From assembly GCF_002157895.1 (NCBI RefSeq), contig NZ_CP021377.1, positions 2,294,001 to 2,358,000 of the forward strand: DNA of 64,000 nucleotides. The letters are read 5' to 3'. Below the pieces are notes generated by a model that was not told where the DNA came from, made no database searches, and was given only the letters and a program-made list of their open reading frames with translations. Source of the stretch: Oceanisphaera profunda (GTDB lineage: Bacteria; Pseudomonadota; Gammaproteobacteria; Enterobacterales; Aeromonadaceae). Shown here one piece after another: positions 37,062-44,288 of the stretch. The first letter of the stretch is position 1. Every line of letters begins with the position of its first letter. Made by a program: the position numbers and the translations under genes.

Positions 37062-38450
37062 ATGTTTGAAAATCTTACCGAAAGGCTGTCGCACACCCTG
37101 AAAAATATCAGTGGTCGTGGTCGTCTGACTGAAGACAATATCAAAGAGACCCTGCGTGAAGTGCGCATGGCATTACTCGAAGCAGACGTGGCGCTGCCAG
37201 TGGTGCGGGATTTTGTTAATCGCGTTAAAGAGCGGGCGGTGGGCACCGAAGTGTCCAAGTCATTAAGCCCAGGTCAGGCCTTCATTAAAATAGTGAACGC
37301 TGAGCTGGTGTCGGTAATGGGTGAGGCCAACGAAGACCTTAACTTGTCTACCACGCCGCCGGCGGTGATCTTAATGGCGGGTTTGCAGGGGGCGGGTAAA
37401 ACCACTTCTGTGGCCAAGCTGGCTAAGCATTTAAAAGAGCGCCATAAGAAAAAAGTATTAGTAGTGAGTGCCGACGTTTATCGTCCGGCCGCCATTAAAC
37501 AGCTGGAAACCTTGGCCGCCGACTTAGGCGTTGAGTGCTTCCCCAGTAATATCGAGCAAAAGCCGGTAGAGATTGGGCGCAACGCGCTGGACTATGGTCG
37601 TAAGCAGTTTTTTGATGTGTTGATCGTCGATACCGCCGGTCGTTTGCACGTTGATGAAGCCATGATGGATGAAATCCAACAGCTGCATCAGGCCATCAAG
37701 CCCATTGAAACCCTGTTTGTGGTGGACGCCATGACCGGCCAAGATGCGGCCAATACCGCCAAGGCCTTTAATGATGCGCTGCCGCTGACCGGTGTGATCT
37801 TGACCAAGGCCGACGGTGATGCCCGTGGTGGTGCCGCGCTTTCTGTGCGCCACATTACCGGTAAGCCGATTAAATTTATCGGTATGGGCGAAAAAATAGA
37901 GGCCCTAGAGCCTTTCCATCCGGATCGCATTGCCTCGCGTATTTTGGGCATGGGCGACATGTTGTCTTTAATCGACCAAATGGAACGCTCGGTTGATAAA
38001 GACAAAGCCGCCGAAATGGCGCAGAAGCTGAAAAAAGGTAAAGGCTTTGATCTAGAAGACTTTCGTGACCAGTTGGCGCAAATGCGCAGCATGGGCGGCA
38101 TGATGAGCTTGATGGATAAGTTGCCGGGCATGAGCCAGTTGCCGGATAACGTAAAAGATCAGGTGAACGATAAAATGAGCGTGCGCATGGAAGCCATTAT
38201 CGGCTCCATGACCCCGCGCGAACGTCGCCATCCGGATTTAATTAAAGGCTCACGCAAGCGCCGTATCGCCTTGGGCTCGGGCACTGAAGTACAAGAAGTG
38301 AATAAATTGCTTAAGCAATTTACCCAGATGCAAAAGATGATGAAGAAGATGTCCGGCAAAGGCGGCATCCGCAAGATGATGGGCCAAATGAAAGGCATGA
38401 TGGGCCCCGGCGGTATGGGTGGCATGGGCGGTGGTGGTCGTCCGTTTTAA
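37062..38450 (+). CDS. ffh: Signal recognition particle protein Ffh
   Basis: GTPase subunit of the bacterial signal recognition particle; with 4.5S RNA it targets nascent membrane proteins to FtsY. The 462-residue protein has the N domain (1-90), the G domain with GLQGAGKTTSVAKLAKHL, DTAGRLHVDE and TKADGDARGGAALS, and the methionine-rich M domain with GSRKRRIALGSGTEVQEVNKLLKQF, which binds RNA and signal peptides. The C-terminus is Gly/Met-rich. Confidence 0.97.
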   Translation: MFENLTERLSHTLKNISGRGRLTEDNIKETLREVRMALLEADVALPVVRDFVNRVKERAVGTEVSKSLSPGQAFIKIVNAELVSVMGEANEDLNLSTTPPAVILMAGLQGAGKTTSVAKLAKHLKERHKKKVLVVSADVYRPAAIKQLETLAADLGVECFPSNIEQKPVEIGRNALDYGRKQFFDVLIVDTAGRLHVDEAMMDEIQQLHQAIKPIETLFVVDAMTGQDAANTAKAFNDALPLTGVILTKADGDARGGAALSVRHITGKPIKFIGMGEKIEALEPFHPDRIASRILGMGDMLSLIDQMERSVDKDKAAEMAQKLKKGKGFDLEDFRDQLAQMRSMGGMMSLMDKLPGMSQLPDNVKDQVNDKMSVRMEAIIGSMTPRERRHPDLIKGSRKRRIALGSGTEVQEVNKLLKQFTQMQKMMKKMSGKGGIRKMMGQMKGMMGPGGMGGMGGGGRPF

Positions 38451-38566
38451 GCGCCGAGTCTAATTTTTAGCGTGCTGCGCGGGGCTTTAATAGCACGGCG
38501 GTATGTTTTGAAATGAGCACGACGAAAATTTAACCGCGTAAGGCGAACAGGCTGCGACCAATTTTG

Positions 38567-38594
38567 TTGCAATGACAGCCTATTGGAGTACAAT
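38567..38594 (+). promoter_or_regulatory. Promoter of the rpsP operon
   Basis: TTGCAA (38567-38572), 16-bp spacer, TACAAT (38589-38594). Transcription would start near 38601, leaving a 65-base leader that contains the hairpin at 38614-38640. Confidence 0.6.
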
Positions 38595-38613
38595 TACGCG
38601 GCTTATTTTAAGC

Positions 38614-38640
38614 CAAGGTTCGCACTGTTTGCGAACCTTG
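38614..38640 (+). promoter_or_regulatory. Leader hairpin upstream of rpsP
   Basis: A perfect 10-bp stem (CAAGGTTCGC / GCGAACCTTG) with a 7-nt loop followed by TTTGTT lies between the promoter and rpsP. It could be an attenuator or a ribosomal-protein feedback element; the T-run is short. Confidence 0.6.
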
Positions 38641-38665
38641 TTTGTTCCGTTATATAGAGGACGAT

Positions 38666-38917
38666 ATGGTAACCATTCGTTTACAACGTGGTGGCGCTAA
38701 GAAGCGTCCGTTTTACCAAGTAGTAGTGGCAGACAGCCGTTACGCACGTGACAGCCGTTTCATCGAGAAAGTAGGCTTCTTCAACCCATTGGCTGCTGGC
38801 CAAGCTGAAAAGCTGCGCATCGATCTTGAGCGCGTTAATCACTGGGTTGGTCAAGGCGCGACTTTATCTGAGCGTGTTGCCAAGTTAGTAAAAGACGCAA
38901 CTAAAGCTGCGGCTTAA
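38666..38917 (+). CDS. rpsP: 30S ribosomal protein S16
   Basis: Small-subunit ribosomal protein, 83 residues, with the S16 start [25 protein letters not shown]. The ATG at 38666 has AGAGGA upstream. It heads the rpsP-rimM-trmD-rplS operon, conserved across gammaproteobacteria. Confidence 0.97.
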   Translation: MVTIRLQRGGAKKRPFYQVVVADSRYARDSRFIEKVGFFNPLAAGQAEKLRIDLERVNHWVGQGATLSERVAKLVKDATKAAA

Positions 38918-38942
38918 GTCTGAATCAAGGTAGGAAATTAAA

Positions 38943-39464
38943 GTGAGCGAACCTGTAGTAGTAGGCCAACTGGGCGCCGTTTATGGCATTAAAGGTTGGT
39001 TGAAGGTCAACTCCTTTACCGACCAACCCGATGGTATTTTCGATTATCAGCCTTGGCTGATGAGAGTAGGTACTGGCTGGCGTGAAATTAAGGTTTCGGC
39101 CTGGAAACGCCATAATAACGGTCTTATTTGTAAGCTCGACCATGTTGAGCAACGCGAAGAAGCCCAGCTGTTAACCGGCTCCGATATCGGCGTCAGTGCA
39201 GAGTTATTTAAGCCCTTGCCCGCCGACGAATTCTACTGGCGTGACTTGATCGGTTGTCGAGTGCAGAACACCAAAGGCTATGATTTTGGCCAAGTTTCGC
39301 AGTTGATGGAAACCGGTTCTAACGACGTATTAGTAGTCAAAGCGAATGCCAAAGACGCTTTTGGTCAGCGTGAACGGTTAATCCCGTTTATCGAGGATCA
39401 AGTGATAAAGTCTGTAGATCTTGCAGAGCGCATCATAGAAATTGATTGGGAACCGGATTTTTAA
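38943..39464 (+). CDS. rimM: Ribosome maturation factor RimM
   Basis: Assists maturation of the 30S head by binding S19. The 173-residue protein has an N-terminal RimM barrel ([18 protein letters not shown]) and a C-terminal PRC-barrel ([12 protein letters not shown] onward). The start is a GTG at 38943 with TAGGAAA upstream. Confidence 0.95.
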   Translation: MSEPVVVGQLGAVYGIKGWLKVNSFTDQPDGIFDYQPWLMRVGTGWREIKVSAWKRHNNGLICKLDHVEQREEAQLLTGSDIGVSAELFKPLPADEFYWRDLIGCRVQNTKGYDFGQVSQLMETGSNDVLVVKANAKDAFGQRERLIPFIEDQVIKSVDLAERIIEIDWEPDF

Positions 39465-39494
39465 CTTAAGTCATCTAGCACGGAGAAAATCATC

Positions 39495-40244
39495 ATGTGG
39501 ATAGGGGTGGTTAGCCTCTTCCCGGAGATGTTCCGGGCTGTGTCTGACTTTGGTGTAACCGGGCGGGCCGTTAAAGATGGTCTGTTGACATTTGAATGCT
39601 GGAATCCACGAGATTTCGCTCAGGATAAACACCGCACTGTCGATGACAGACCTTACGGGGGCGGACCTGGGATGCTAATGATGGTGCAACCCTTGCGTGA
39701 TGCGATAGCCGCAGCACGAGAGGCAGCAGGCCCTGGAGCTAAGGTCATTTACCTTTCTCCTCAAGGCCGCAAGTTGGATCAGCAAGGCGTTAGCGAATTG
39801 GCCCAACAGCAAAAGCTGATTTTGGTCGCCGGTCGTTACGAAGGAGTGGACGAGCGCATCATCCAAGCCGATGTCGACGAAGAGTGGTCGGTGGGTGATT
39901 ATGTGCTCAGTGGCGGCGAATTGCCGGCCATGGTGCTAGTAGACGCGGTGGCTCGTTTGGTGCCGGGTGTATTAGGCGACATGGCCAGTGCGGAACAAGA
40001 CTCCTTCAGTGAAGGGCTCTTGGATCACCCGCATTACACGCGCCCTGAACAACTGGCGGGAATGGCCGTTCCTAAAGTGTTGTTGAGTGGTAAACACGCC
40101 GAGGTAGCCAGTTGGAGAATGCAGCAGTCGTTAGGTCGTACCTGGTTAAGAAGACCGGAACTATTAAACAACCTAGCTCTGACTGACACGCAAGAACACC
40201 TTCTTGCCCAATTTATTCGTGAACATCACGAATCGAAACAGTAG
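39495..40244 (+). CDS. trmD: tRNA (guanine-37-N1)-methyltransferase TrmD
   Basis: SPOUT methyltransferase that makes m1G37 and prevents frameshifting. The 249-residue protein has [27 protein letters not shown] and the knot segment [24 protein letters not shown] that holds SAM. It lies third in the S16 operon. Confidence 0.97.
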   Translation: MWIGVVSLFPEMFRAVSDFGVTGRAVKDGLLTFECWNPRDFAQDKHRTVDDRPYGGGPGMLMMVQPLRDAIAAAREAAGPGAKVIYLSPQGRKLDQQGVSELAQQQKLILVAGRYEGVDERIIQADVDEEWSVGDYVLSGGELPAMVLVDAVARLVPGVLGDMASAEQDSFSEGLLDHPHYTRPEQLAGMAVPKVLLSGKHAEVASWRMQQSLGRTWLRRPELLNNLALTDTQEHLLAQFIREHHESKQ

Positions 40245-40277
40245 AGTTTTCAGTTTACCCTAGGTAAAGGAAGTATC

Positions 40278-40658
40278 ATGAGCAAAATTATTAAGCAGCT
40301 GGAAGACGAACAATTACGTACCGACCATCCTGAATTTGGTCCTGGTGATACCGTACGCGTATTAGTACGCGTGGCCGAGGGCGGTAAAGAACGTCTTCAG
40401 GCATACGAAGGCGTTGTTATTGCCATGCGTAATCGTGGTCTGCACTCTGCGTTCACCGTGCGTAAAATTTCTAACGGTGAAGGCGTAGAACGTGCTTTCC
40501 AGACCCACAGCCCGTTGATCGGCAGCATTGAGCTGAAGCGCCGTGGCCTTGTACGTCGCGCTAAATTGTACTATCTGCGTGACCGTACCGGTAAGGCTGC
40601 TCGTATTAAAGAGCGTCTTGTTGCACGTGGCGCTGCACCTCGTAGCGCTAAGAAGTAA
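40278..40658 (+). CDS. rplS: 50S ribosomal protein L19
   Basis: Large-subunit protein at the subunit interface. At 126 residues it is about ten longer than E. coli L19, with a basic tail [19 protein letters not shown]. The motifs [32 protein letters not shown] are typical. It ends the operon before a terminator. Confidence 0.97.
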   Translation: MSKIIKQLEDEQLRTDHPEFGPGDTVRVLVRVAEGGKERLQAYEGVVIAMRNRGLHSAFTVRKISNGEGVERAFQTHSPLIGSIELKRRGLVRRAKLYYLRDRTGKAARIKERLVARGAAPRSAKK

Positions 40659-40675
40659 CAGCCGACCGGTTGTGA

Positions 40676-40706
40676 TAAAAGGCCCGCATCTGCGGGCCTT
40701 TTTGTT
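40676..40706 (+). terminator. Terminator of the rpsP-rplS operon
   Basis: Stem AAAAGGCCCGCA / TGCGGGCCTTTT with a 2-nt apparent loop and T-run, 18 bp after the rplS stop. Confidence 0.92.
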
Positions 40707-40720
40707 TGCTAAAAGCGAAG

Positions 40721-40863
40721 CGCCTAGCTCCAAGCGCCCTGCGCCCAGCTAAGTATAGACATCTGTATTTAGCTGGGTTCAGTGCTTAAGGCGTCTTCTT
40801 GACGCAGGTCAGGAAGACGCCCTATTGTTTTCTATTTAGCTTGGTGCTGGGCGCTCGGCGCTT
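40721..40863. repeat. Cluster of intergenic repeats between rplS and the MFS gene
   Basis: Two copies of the GC-rich repeat (reverse at 40721-40752, forward at 40833-40863) flank the best REP-like palindrome of the window, copy 3: GCGTCTTCTTGAC-GCAG-GTCAGGAAGACGC at 40791-40820 with one mismatch in 13-bp arms. The forward copy ends 20 bases before the MFS start codon. Confidence 0.75.
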
Positions 40864-40882
40864 TTGACGTAAGGAAATCTCA

Positions 40883-42082
40883 ATGCCGATTACCGTGTGG
40901 GGCTTAACACTGGCGCAAGCTTTGTTAATGTCGGGCAATATTTTGCTGGTGTCGATCTCCGCCTTGGTGGGCAAAGAGTTAGCGGCACATCCCGCCTTGA
41001 TGACGCTGCCGATTGCTTGCCAGTTTATCGGTGTTATTTGTGCCACCTTGCCCGCCGCACACTTAATGCAGCGCTTGGGTAGAAAAACCGGCTTCGTAGT
41101 CGGCAATCTTATCGGTCTGTTAGGTACTTGGGTGTCGTTGCAGGGGTTATTGCTGACCAGCTTAAGCCTGTTTGCGCTGGGCACTTTTTTAATCGGTATT
41201 GCTATCGGTGTCGGGCAGCAATATCGGTTTGCGGCCTTGGAAGCCTGTGCCCAGCCGCTGCATGCGCGCGCCATTAGCATGGTGATGGCGGGTGGCGTAT
41301 TAGCGGCCATTATCGGGCCAAACTTGGCCATACTGTCTCAAGATTGGCATAGCGCCAGCCCTTACGCGGGCGCGTTTTACGGTTTATTCGGCCTCTATGT
41401 GTTGGCCTTATGTTTGATCATGATGCTGCCTTTACCTAAGCCTGCGGTGATCAATGCCCAGGCTCAAATAAGAAGTTATGGTCAGTTATTTGCTCAACCC
41501 TTGCTGCTGGCGGCGGTAGCGTCGGGCATGATAGGTTACGGCATTATGGTGTTGATCATGACCGCTACCCCCTTGGCCATGAACCATGATCAGCATGACT
41601 TTAGTGCCACGGCCTATGTGATCCAATGGCATGTACTGGGTATGTTTGTGCCGTCTTTTTTTACCGGCGCGCTGATCCGACGTTTCAGCACGCGGCGGGT
41701 GATCCTCTGGGGCTGTGGTGCCTTATTAGCCAGCGTGCTGGTGAACCTCACGGGGCAAGGTTTTTGGAATTACTGGTGGGGCTTGTTGTTATTAGGCGTG
41801 GGCTGGAATTTCACTTTTATTGGCGCCACCCATTTATTGACCTTTAGCTACCAGCCGGCAGAAAAAGCCAAAGTGCAGGGCATCAACGAGTTTATGGTGT
41901 TTAGCGCCGCCGCCGTGGGCAGCTTATTCGCCGGCCAAGGCTTAGTACTATTGGGTTGGGCGTGGTTAAACCTATTCGCCATTCCGTGGATCTTGCTGGT
42001 GGCCTGGTTGATCTGGCGACTGAAAGAGCAGCCAGAAGAGCAGCGCCTAGCGCCCGGCACCAAGCACCAAGCTAAAGAATAA
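40883..42082 (+). CDS. MFS transporter, unknown substrate
   Basis: Major facilitator superfamily permease of 399 residues with about twelve helices. The loop between helices 2 and 3 has RLGRKTGFVVGN, a form of MFS motif A. The start at 40883 has AAGGAA upstream. Substrate is not recognisable. The last 13 residues or so (EEQRLAPGTKHQAKE) and the stop codon are encoded by a copy of the GC-rich intergenic repeat (42045-42079), so the C-terminus is repeat-derived. Confidence 0.85.
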   Translation: MPITVWGLTLAQALLMSGNILLVSISALVGKELAAHPALMTLPIACQFIGVICATLPAAHLMQRLGRKTGFVVGNLIGLLGTWVSLQGLLLTSLSLFALGTFLIGIAIGVGQQYRFAALEACAQPLHARAISMVMAGGVLAAIIGPNLAILSQDWHSASPYAGAFYGLFGLYVLALCLIMMLPLPKPAVINAQAQIRSYGQLFAQPLLLAAVASGMIGYGIMVLIMTATPLAMNHDQHDFSATAYVIQWHVLGMFVPSFFTGALIRRFSTRRVILWGCGALLASVLVNLTGQGFWNYWWGLLLLGVGWNFTFIGATHLLTFSYQPAEKAKVQGINEFMVFSAAAVGSLFAGQGLVLLGWAWLNLFAIPWILLVAWLIWRLKEQPEEQRLAPGTKHQAKE

Positions 42083-42250
42083 AGATCCTTTGCCACGCTT
42101 ATTTGTCACGAGAGGCACGCCTCTTTATTTACGAGAAGCACGGAAAAATAGTGATGTTTACAGCAGCGCCGAGCACCAAGCGGCCGGCACCAAGCTAAAC
42201 AAAAGAGGGTGTCTGTGTTTTAGCTAGGCGCTTGGTGCTGGGCGCTCGGC
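42045..42250. repeat. Repeat cluster after the MFS gene
   Basis: Three copies of the GC-rich family: reverse at 42045-42079 (inside the MFS 3' end), reverse at 42163-42200 and forward at 42216-42250, the last ending next to the mutH stop. The second and third copies are inverted and can form a long hairpin. Between them at 42086-42150 is a piece of the CACGGAA family ending AGCACGGAAAAATAGTGATG. Confidence 0.75.
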
Positions 42251-42258
42251 GCTGTGAG

Positions 42259-42921
42259 TTAAATCATAAAATGCCGGGCTAAGAGTGCGGCGGTAAAGCC
42301 GGTTTTAAGATAGAAGCCGCGCGGTAGCGTCATGATGGGTTGACCCTGTGCGCCCACCGCTTCGGTTAGCGCCTTACTGTTGGCCGCTTTGGGGCGCAAT
42401 TGCAGCACTTGGCCATGGCGCGCACTTAAGGTCTGAATTTGCCCTAGGCTTATCAGCTCCATGATCTCTTCCCAATCTTGGCGCAATAGCTGTTCTTCTT
42501 CTGCCGTGGGTTGCCACCATAAAGGAGGCCCGACGATCCGCTCGCCGGGCGGCGTTTGGCGGGTGCCGATAATGGGGATCCACAGCACGCAAGAGAGTTT
42601 GTTGCGCACGTTTGAATCTTGCCAGCGCAAACCACTGATGCCGGTGAGCGGTGCCACACTGACGAAGGTGGTTTCTAGCGGCTTACCGCGCTCATCTACC
42701 GGTATGGTTTTGAGCTCCACGCCTAGCTCTGGAAAGTCTTGCTCTGGCTTGGAACCCGCACTGGCACCTAAGGCTAACTCCAATAATTGACCTATCCAAC
42801 CCTTATCGCGGCGCAGGTTTTCCGGCACCGAGAGCCCTAACTGCTGGGCAATTTCCGCTAACGATAAGCCAGTTAATTGTTCGGCACTGTGCAGCAAGGC
42901 GGCGCGGTCCAGAGGGCGCAT
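42259..42921 (-). CDS. mutH: DNA mismatch repair endonuclease MutH
   Basis: Nicks the unmethylated strand at hemimethylated GATC during mismatch repair, activated by MutL. The 220-residue protein has the catalytic D-x(n)-E-x-K motif in [15 protein letters not shown], then GRPLETTFV-like [16 protein letters not shown], and [20 protein letters not shown] at the end, close to E. coli MutH. The start at 42921 gives a family-like N-terminus; a longer ORF to 42996 is possible. Presence of mutH implies Dam methylation. Confidence 0.93.
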   Translation of the reverse strand: MRPLDRAALLHSAEQLTGLSLAEIAQQLGLSVPENLRRDKGWIGQLLELALGASAGSKPEQDFPELGVELKTIPVDERGKPLETTFVSVAPLTGISGLRWQDSNVRNKLSCVLWIPIIGTRQTPPGERIVGPPLWWQPTAEEEQLLRQDWEEIMELISLGQIQTLSARHGQVLQLRPKAANSKALTEAVGAQGQPIMTLPRGFYLKTGFTAALLARHFMI

Positions 42922-43609
42922 TCCTAAATTGTGCAAAATATCATCAACCCTAATATAAAAGATGAATACTGACTGACAAGACAGCAATCGATGCAAGCTA
43001 ATGATTTAAAAAACATTATAGCTAACGACTGATCCGTCTCACTGATTAGCGTCATCATATACGTTTTTTCGCTCACAAAAACAGCCAGCTACACAGGCTT
43101 ATCCACAGAAATTCTGGATAAGTCAGGTGAATGCTGATTTTAGCATTTTTTGGGCGAAAATTTGCCGAGCACGGCGGTTGTTTTGTTTTGTTAACACGAA
43201 TTTTACCTTAATGCTGTGGATAACTTGGGTGTGGTTGTTTTTTGTACAGTGCAACTTGCTCACAATCAAATAAGGTTTAAATTGCCTGTGCAAAGATCCA
43301 GTTCGATCCTTTTTTTTGTTTTTAATGCTTTGATTATATTGGTTTATTATTGTTGTGTTTTAGGATCAGGCTCAGGCTTCTCTATTGGCGTACTGCAGAC
43401 TTGTGCAAGCTATACAGCCTTTATCACAAGCTTATCCACACAATATGGGGGCAAGTGATCCTTGATGGATCCTTTTTTGTTCATAACTATTGACAAAAAC
43501 ACAAGTTATTCAAGATTGGCTATTTCAGCTATGTGACCAGCATCATTTGCCGCGAATAGGGGAATATGGAACAATCCTCGGTATGTTATTTTTTTAGTCT
43601 GGTGATTGC
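42922..43609. promoter_or_regulatory. DnaA-box cluster in the mutH-rppH gap, candidate DARS2
   Basis: A 688-bp AT-rich non-coding region. It contains perfect DnaA boxes TTATCCACA at 43099-43107 (+), TGTGGATAA at 43215-43223 (-) and TTATCCACA at 43432-43440 (+), and a one-mismatch box TCTGGATAA at 43113-43121 (-) facing the first with a 5-bp gap. A perfect IHF consensus (TAATGCTTTGATT, reverse strand) lies at 43323-43335. GATC occurs six times between 43031 and 43471. In E. coli the DnaA-reactivating site DARS2, which needs IHF and Fis, is in this same mutH-rppH (ygdP) gap. The mutH and rppH promoters must also be here. ORFs across it look spurious. Confidence 0.75.
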
Positions 43610-44122
43610 GTGATAGATGGCGACGGTTTTCGTCCCAATGTAGGCATAGTGATCTGCAATCGCAAAGGCCAGGTGCTGTGGGCGAGGCGCTACGGCCAGC
43701 ATTCTTGGCAGTTTCCGCAAGGTGGTATGGATGACGGTGAAAGTCCGGAACAATCCATGTATCGGGAGCTGTACGAAGAAATTGGGCTTAGACCTGAGCA
43801 TGTAACTTTGCTTGCGGTCACGCGCCACTGGCTTAAGTACAAGCTGCCTAAGCGCTTGGTTCGATGGGACAGTAATCCGGTTTGCATTGGTCAAAAGCAG
43901 AAGTGGTTTCTGTTGCGATTGGAATCAGAACAAGAGCCACATATTGAGTTTGGCTGTCATGGCCAACCGGAATTTGATGATTGGCGCTGGGTCAGCTATT
44001 GGTACCCGGTGCGCCAAGTGGTGTCTTTTAAACGAGAAGTCTATCGACGGGTATTAAAGGAATTTGCGCCTATCGTGATGGCGGAGCAAGGTCGGCGCGA
44101 ATTGCGTAAACGGCCGCGCTAA
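43610..44122 (+). CDS. rppH: RNA pyrophosphohydrolase RppH
   Basis: Nudix hydrolase that removes pyrophosphate from mRNA 5' ends and starts decay. The 170-residue protein has the Nudix box G-x5-E-x7-R-E-x2-E-E-x-G from [22 protein letters not shown] (within residues 37-60). The start is a GTG at 43610 giving [17 protein letters not shown], as in E. coli RppH. Synteny rppH-ptsP-lgt-thyA is also that of E. coli. Confidence 0.95.
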   Translation: MIDGDGFRPNVGIVICNRKGQVLWARRYGQHSWQFPQGGMDDGESPEQSMYRELYEEIGLRPEHVTLLAVTRHWLKYKLPKRLVRWDSNPVCIGQKQKWFLLRLESEQEPHIEFGCHGQPEFDDWRWVSYWYPVRQVVSFKREVYRRVLKEFAPIVMAEQGRRELRKRPR

Positions 44123-44124
44123 GC

Positions 44125-44275
44125 AGCGCCTTACGCTGTACGTTATACGCTGTAAGTGATTGAGGCGTCGGCGTTTTGGCTTGAAGTTCGTGTGCTTCGA
44201 GTATGAGAAATCGTAAAATTAAACGTAAGTTGCTTTACGTATAACGTAAGGCGTTAAACGTGCGGCGCAACTTAA
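44125..44275. repeat. Gap with TACGCTGTA / CGTAAGGCGTAA words
   Basis: Between rppH and ptsP are direct repeats (TACGCTGTACGTTA then TACGCTGTAAG) and words such as ACGTAAG, CGTATAACGTAAGGCG. The same words fill gaps near 14595, 14755, 33080, 34700 and 46560. No gene is seen. Confidence 0.5.
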
Positions 44276-44288
44276 GGAGTAGGCGGCA

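Noticed and set aside
43216..43458. 80-codon ORF across the mutH-rppH gap
   Set aside because: It lies over DnaA and IHF sites, has hydrophobic low-complexity translation from T-rich DNA and no ribosome binding site.
43099..43471. The DnaA-box cluster as the chromosome origin (oriC), with GATCC-T-rich repeats at 43304 and 43468 as 13-mer-like unwinding motifs
   Set aside because: dnaA, gidA/mnmG and mioC-type neighbours are absent, and the mutH-rppH position fits DARS2 better. GC skew over the whole chromosome would decide.
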